This document shows, one piece after another, positions 6,184-8,985 of a DNA stretch of 8,985 nt (position 1 is the stretch's first letter; each line of letters opens with the position of its first letter). Under the pieces are notes generated by a model. That model had not been told where the DNA came from. It ran no database searches and saw nothing but the letters and a program-made list of their open reading frames with translations. The position numbers and the translations under genes were made by a program. This DNA is from Phascolarctobacterium sp. (GTDB taxonomy: Bacteria > Bacillota > Negativicutes > Acidaminococcales > Acidaminococcaceae): the NCBI GenBank assembly GCA_022718015.1, contig JAIHZV010000036.1, positions 1 through 8,985 on the forward strand, given 5' to 3'.

Positions 6184-7476
6184 ATGATTGATCGTTATAC
6201 TCATCCTGAAATGGGTAATATCTGGACACTCGAAAACGAATTCCGTACCATGCTGAAGGTAGAAATTCTTGCTTGCGAGGCTATGAACAAACTGGGCATT
6301 GTGCCTGATGACGCACTGAAAGACATTCAGACCAAGTCCGACTTCCGCCTGGACCGCATTAAAGAGATTGAAGCAGTAACCAACCATGATGTTATTGCTT
6401 TCCTGACCAATGTGGCAGAGTATGTTGGCGATGCATCCAAGTATATTCATAAAGGCCTGACCTCCAGCGACGTAAAGGACACCGCACTTTGCTACATGTC
6501 CGTACAATCCGCTGATCTCATCATGCGCCATCTGGAAAACTTCCACGCTATCCTGCGCCGTCGTGCTGCTGAATTCAAGCACACCGTAATGATTGGCCGT
6601 ACTCATGGCATTCACGCTGAACCGATGACCTTCGGCATGAAATTCCTGCTGTGGTCCGCAGAAATCGAGCGCAACATTGAACGCTTGAAACAAGCTCGTG
6701 AAATGATGGCTGTAGGCAAGCTGTCCGGCGCTGTTGGCACCTATTCCAACATTGATCCGTTCGTAGAAAAATATGTCTGCGAAAAACTGGGCCTGACTCC
6801 TGTACGCCTGGCTACTCAGGTTATCCAACGTGACCGTCATGCTCATTATATGACTACTCTCGCTATTATCGGCTCATCTCTGGAAAAAATGGCTACGGAA
6901 ATCCGTAACCTGCAGCGTACCGATATCCGCGAAGCTGAAGAATATTTTGCACCGGGCCAGAAGGGCTCCTCTGCAATGCCTCATAAACGTAATCCTATCA
7001 CCTGCGAAAAGGTTTCCGGTATGGCACGTCTGCTGCGCGGCTATGCAGTAGCTGCTCTGGAGGACGTAACCCTGTGGCATGAACGCGACATCTCTCACTC
7101 TTCCGTAGAGCGCGTAATCCTGCCGGATGCTACGATTGCTCTGGATCATATGCTGAGAAAATTCACCAACATCATTGATAAGCTGCTGGTATATCCTGAC
7201 GCTATGATCGCTAACATGAACAAGACCGGCGGTCTGATTTTCAGCCAAAACCTGTTAATCGCTCTCGTTACCAAAGGCGTACTGCGTGAGGATGCTTACA
7301 AATGGGTACAACGCAACGCTATGGCTCGCTGGCTGGAAGGCGCAGACTTCAAGACCAACGTTGAAGCTGATCCGGATATCAAGAAATATCTCACCGAAGA
7401 AGAGGTTGAGCACTGCTTCGATCCGAAGCCGATGCTGCGCCATGTAGACGAGATTTTCGCTAGATTTGGTTTATAA
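6184..7476 (+). CDS. purB: Adenylosuccinate lyase
   Basis: PurB is a cytosolic homotetrameric enzyme of the fumarase/aspartase superfamily. It splits adenylosuccinate into AMP and fumarate, and SAICAR into AICAR and fumarate, so it acts twice in purine synthesis. The 430 residues are the usual length for the shorter bacterial form. Active-site residues fall at the Bacillus subtilis positions: H68 (in VTNHDV), H89 (in IHKGLTSSD) and H141 (in THGIHAEP). The fumarate lyase signature GSSAMPHKRNP covers 261-271, with the mobile-loop serine S263 expected to be the catalytic base. This match in numbering also confirms the start codon. It is followed after 25 bases by purA, and no terminator lies between them, so the two AMP-branch enzymes are most likely co-transcribed. 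Codon use is smooth, with many GCT, CGT and CTG codons, in keeping with good expression. Confidence 0.97.
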   Translation: MIDRYTHPEMGNIWTLENEFRTMLKVEILACEAMNKLGIVPDDALKDIQTKSDFRLDRIKEIEAVTNHDVIAFLTNVAEYVGDASKYIHKGLTSSDVKDTALCYMSVQSADLIMRHLENFHAILRRRAAEFKHTVMIGRTHGIHAEPMTFGMKFLLWSAEIERNIERLKQAREMMAVGKLSGAVGTYSNIDPFVEKYVCEKLGLTPVRLATQVIQRDRHAHYMTTLAIIGSSLEKMATEIRNLQRTDIREAEEYFAPGQKGSSAMPHKRNPITCEKVSGMARLLRGYAVAALEDVTLWHERDISHSSVERVILPDATIALDHMLRKFTNIIDKLLVYPDAMIANMNKTGGLIFSQNLLIALVTKGVLREDAYKWVQRNAMARWLEGADFKTNVEADPDIKKYLTEEEVEHCFDPKPMLRHVDEIFARFGL

Positions 7477-7486
7477 TAAGAAAGTT

Positions 7487-7493
7487 AAGGAGT
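7487..7493 (+). promoter_or_regulatory. Shine-Dalgarno of purA
   Basis: AAGGAGT lies in the 25-base purB-purA gap, 8 bases before ATG at 7502. It shows that purA has its own strong initiation site although it is presumably transcribed with purB. Confidence 0.8.
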
Positions 7494-7501
7494 GACTGCT
7501 A

Positions 7502-8791
7502 ATGTCATCTGTTGTTGTATTAGGCGCCCAATGGGGCGATGAAGGTAAAGGTAAGATTGTTGACTACTTGGCACAAAAGGCTGATGCTGTTGTCCGTTAT
7601 AGCGGCGGCTCCAATGCCGGCCATACTGTTGTAGTTAACAACATCAATTACAAGCTGCGTCTGCTGCCCTCCGGCGTACTGTTTAATGATAAGGTAAACG
7701 TGCTGGGCAACGGCGTTGTTATCAACCCGGGCGTAGTGCTGGCTGAAATCGCCGGCATGAAGGAAAAAGGCATTGATTGCAGCAATCTGGTTATCTCTGA
7801 CCGTGCGCACGTTGTTCTGCCTTACCATCAGCGTCTGGATGAGCTTCAGGAGGAGGCTCTGGGCAACCACAAAATCGGTACCACCAAAGGCGGTATCGGC
7901 CCCTGCTACATGGATAAGGTTGCACGTGTAGGCATTCGTGTCTGCGACCTGATGGAGCCGGAAACCTTTGCTGAAAAGCTGAAGGTTAACCTCGAAGCTA
8001 AAAATGCTATTATCACCAAAATCTATGGTGCAGAGCCGTTTGATTACGACGCTGTGCTGAAGGAATATCTGGCTTATGCTGAAGAGCTGCGTCCTTATGT
8101 TGCTGATACCGGCGTAGTTATGGACGAACTGTTCAGCGCTGGCAAAAATGTTCTGTTTGAAGGCGCTCAGGCTACCTTCCTGGACATTGACCATGGCACC
8201 TATCCGTATGTTACCAGCTCTAATCCGACCGCTGGTAATGCCTGCACCGGCAGCGGCGTAGGCCCTCGCTTCATCGACCATGTTGTCGGCGTAGTTAAGG
8301 CTTATACCACTCGCGTAGGCGAAGGTCCCTTCATCACTGAGCTGCTGGATACTGACGGCCCTGGCAACCAGATCCGCGAAACCGGTCATGAATATGGCAC
8401 TGTAACCGGTCGTCCGCGTCGCTGCGGCTGGCTGGATGCCTTCATGCTGCGCTACAGCGCTCGTCTGAACAGCCTTGATTATCTTGCTATCACCCGTCTG
8501 GATATCCTCGACAATATGCCGAAGATTAAGATGTGCGTTGGCTACAAGATTGGCGACGAGGTGCTCAAACGCATTCCTGCAAGCCTGAACGTGCTCGCTA
8601 AGGTTGAGCCGATTTTCGAAGAGTTCGAAGGTTGGATGACCGATATCAGCGGTATCCGCAACTATGACGAGCTGCCGGAAAACGCTAAGAAATATCTGGC
8701 ACGCTTGAGCGAGGTTGCCGGCGTTGAGCTGGGTATCGTATCTGTTGGCCCGAACCGTGAGCAGACCATTGTTCTGAAAGAATTACTGTAA
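7502..8791 (+). CDS. purA: Adenylosuccinate synthetase
   Basis: PurA joins IMP and aspartate using GTP to form adenylosuccinate, the first step of the AMP branch; PurB then releases AMP. It acts as a cytosolic dimer. The 429-residue chain starts with GAQWGDEGKGK (8-18), where D13 is the expected catalytic base. GGSNAGHT (35-42) follows with H41, both at the Escherichia coli positions. GTTKGGIGP (126-134) and the following DKVAR contact IMP, including R142. The segment EGAQATFLDIDHGTYPYVTSSN is slightly unusual in having AQATF where AQGTL or AQGTM is typical. TTRVGEGPF, GRPRRCGWLD and the C-terminal VGPNREQT are also present. No part is missing. No clear terminator follows; a separate tRNA promoter begins 76 bases downstream. 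Confidence 0.97.
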   Translation: MSSVVVLGAQWGDEGKGKIVDYLAQKADAVVRYSGGSNAGHTVVVNNINYKLRLLPSGVLFNDKVNVLGNGVVINPGVVLAEIAGMKEKGIDCSNLVISDRAHVVLPYHQRLDELQEEALGNHKIGTTKGGIGPCYMDKVARVGIRVCDLMEPETFAEKLKVNLEAKNAIITKIYGAEPFDYDAVLKEYLAYAEELRPYVADTGVVMDELFSAGKNVLFEGAQATFLDIDHGTYPYVTSSNPTAGNACTGSGVGPRFIDHVVGVVKAYTTRVGEGPFITELLDTDGPGNQIRETGHEYGTVTGRPRRCGWLDAFMLRYSARLNSLDYLAITRLDILDNMPKIKMCVGYKIGDEVLKRIPASLNVLAKVEPIFEEFEGWMTDISGIRNYDELPENAKKYLARLSEVAGVELGIVSVGPNREQTIVLKELL

Positions 8792-8867
8792 TCGCAGATT
8801 TAGATAGCAGGAGAAAGCTGATTTACGTTGCAAGCTTAGCAGTTTAAAAAAGTTTTTCAAAAAGCTC

Positions 8868-8896
8868 TTGACATCTTTCTGTAATCAGAGTATAAT
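8868..8896 (+). promoter_or_regulatory. Perfect-consensus promoter for tRNA-Lys, with UP-like A/T tracts
   Basis: TTGACA (8868-8873) and TATAAT (8891-8896) are both exact consensus, with a 17-base spacer. Just upstream, 8843-8863 holds A- and T-tracts placed like an UP element that contacts the RNA polymerase alpha subunits. Transcription should start near 8903, about 24 bases before the tRNA. Such a strong promoter is typical of stable RNA genes. Confidence 0.9.
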
Positions 8897-8901
8897 ATTA
8901 A

Positions 8902-8922
8902 TGTTGCTAATCAATGGCGACA
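8902..8922 (+). other. Small hairpin in the tRNA-Lys 5' leader
   Basis: TGTTGC (8902-8907) can pair with GCGACA (8917-8922), with one G-U pair and a 9-base loop. It would sit at the very start of the precursor transcript, four bases before the mature tRNA end cut by RNase P. It is short and could be chance. Confidence 0.3.
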
Positions 8923-8926
8923 CAAT

Positions 8927-8985
8927 GATTCACTAGCTCAGTTGGTAGAGCACCTGACTTTTAATCAGGGTGTCCCGAGTTCGAG
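8927..8985 (+). tRNA. tRNA-Lys (anticodon UUU), truncated by the window end
   Basis: The cloverleaf reads: acceptor 5' strand GATTCAC (8927-8933), TA, and D-stem GCTC/GAGC with loop AGTTGGTA. The anticodon stem CCTGA/TCAGG (8953-8957, 8965-8969) holds the loop CTTTTAA, whose anticodon TTT (8960-8962) reads AAA/AAG lysine codons. Then come variable bases GTGTC, T-stem CCGAG and the T-loop start TTCGAG, where the window ends. The missing part should contain CTCGG and GTGAATC. Only 59 of about 76 bases are present. It may be the first gene of a tRNA cluster. Confidence 0.95.

Noticed and set aside
6151..6846. Minus-strand open frame (231 codons) opposite purB
   Set aside because: It mirrors conserved purB codons, runs into the purB leader, and has no recognisable domain; it is a shadow of the real gene.
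7520..8389. Long minus-strand open frame (289 codons) opposite purA
   Set aside because: It lies wholly within the well-supported purA gene. Its predicted protein shows no recognisable motif, and such frames arise from purA codon bias.
8792..8867. Intrinsic terminator after purA
   Set aside because: Only short pairings such as AAGCT/AGCTT and A/T tracts are present, with no GC-rich stem followed by a T-run. The A/T tracts are better explained as an UP element of the tRNA promoter.
1..8985. CRISPR array, insertion sequence, phage or attachment-site signatures
   Set aside because: No regularly spaced repeats, transposase or integrase motifs, or terminal inverted repeats were seen. The tRNA-Lys could in principle serve as an attachment site, but its 3' end is outside the window.

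Overview
The window looks like a chromosomal segment from a Gram-positive-lineage anaerobe, most likely a member of the Negativicutes (Selenomonadales/Acidaminococcales type). Four things point there: the linkage of dnaB, purA and a tRNA gene, which recalls the dnaC-purA region of Firmicutes; strong Shine-Dalgarno sequences (AAGGAGG type); near-consensus sigma-70/sigma-A promoters; and a TAXI-type TRAP transporter, a family common in anaerobic Negativicutes. The genus cannot be fixed from the sequence alone.

Layout. Bases 1-97 hold what may be the last codons of an upstream gene, and a TTGAAA-17-TATAAT promoter followed almost at once by a Shine-Dalgarno. Bases 98-1330 encode an AAA-type ATPase with a C-terminal DUF4143 domain; it is visibly more AT-rich than its neighbours and overlaps dnaB by 4 bases (ATGA). 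dnaB (1327-2682) is the replicative helicase. A compact terminator readable from both sides (about 2690-2733) separates it from a convergent minus-strand pair: a fused TRAP permease (5773 to 3830) followed by its TAXI-type solute-binding lipoprotein (3755 to 2745). A 410-base AT-rich divergent region (5774-6183) carries the purB promoter, several TGTAA repeats, an inverted CGAA element, a terminator-like leader hairpin and a possible short leader ORF. Then come purB (6184-7476) and purA (7502-8791), 25 bases apart and presumably one operon. The window ends inside a tRNA-Lys(UUU) gene that has its own perfect-consensus promoter.

How the genes work together. purA and purB encode the two AMP-branch enzymes: PurA makes adenylosuccinate from IMP and aspartate, and PurB cleaves it to AMP and fumarate. 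PurB also acts at the SAICAR step of IMP synthesis. The TRAP pair is a self-contained secondary importer: a membrane-anchored binding protein hands an organic anion, probably a carboxylate, to an ion-coupled permease. It sits as a minus-strand cassette between dnaB and purBA. The ATPase/DUF4143 gene is translationally linked to dnaB but has no established role in replication.

No CRISPR array, insertion sequence, phage gene or clearly new multi-gene system was found. The points most worth a second look are the foreign-looking ATPase coupled to dnaB, the hairpin and overlapping short ORF in the purB leader, and the repeated TGTAA elements in the divergent region.
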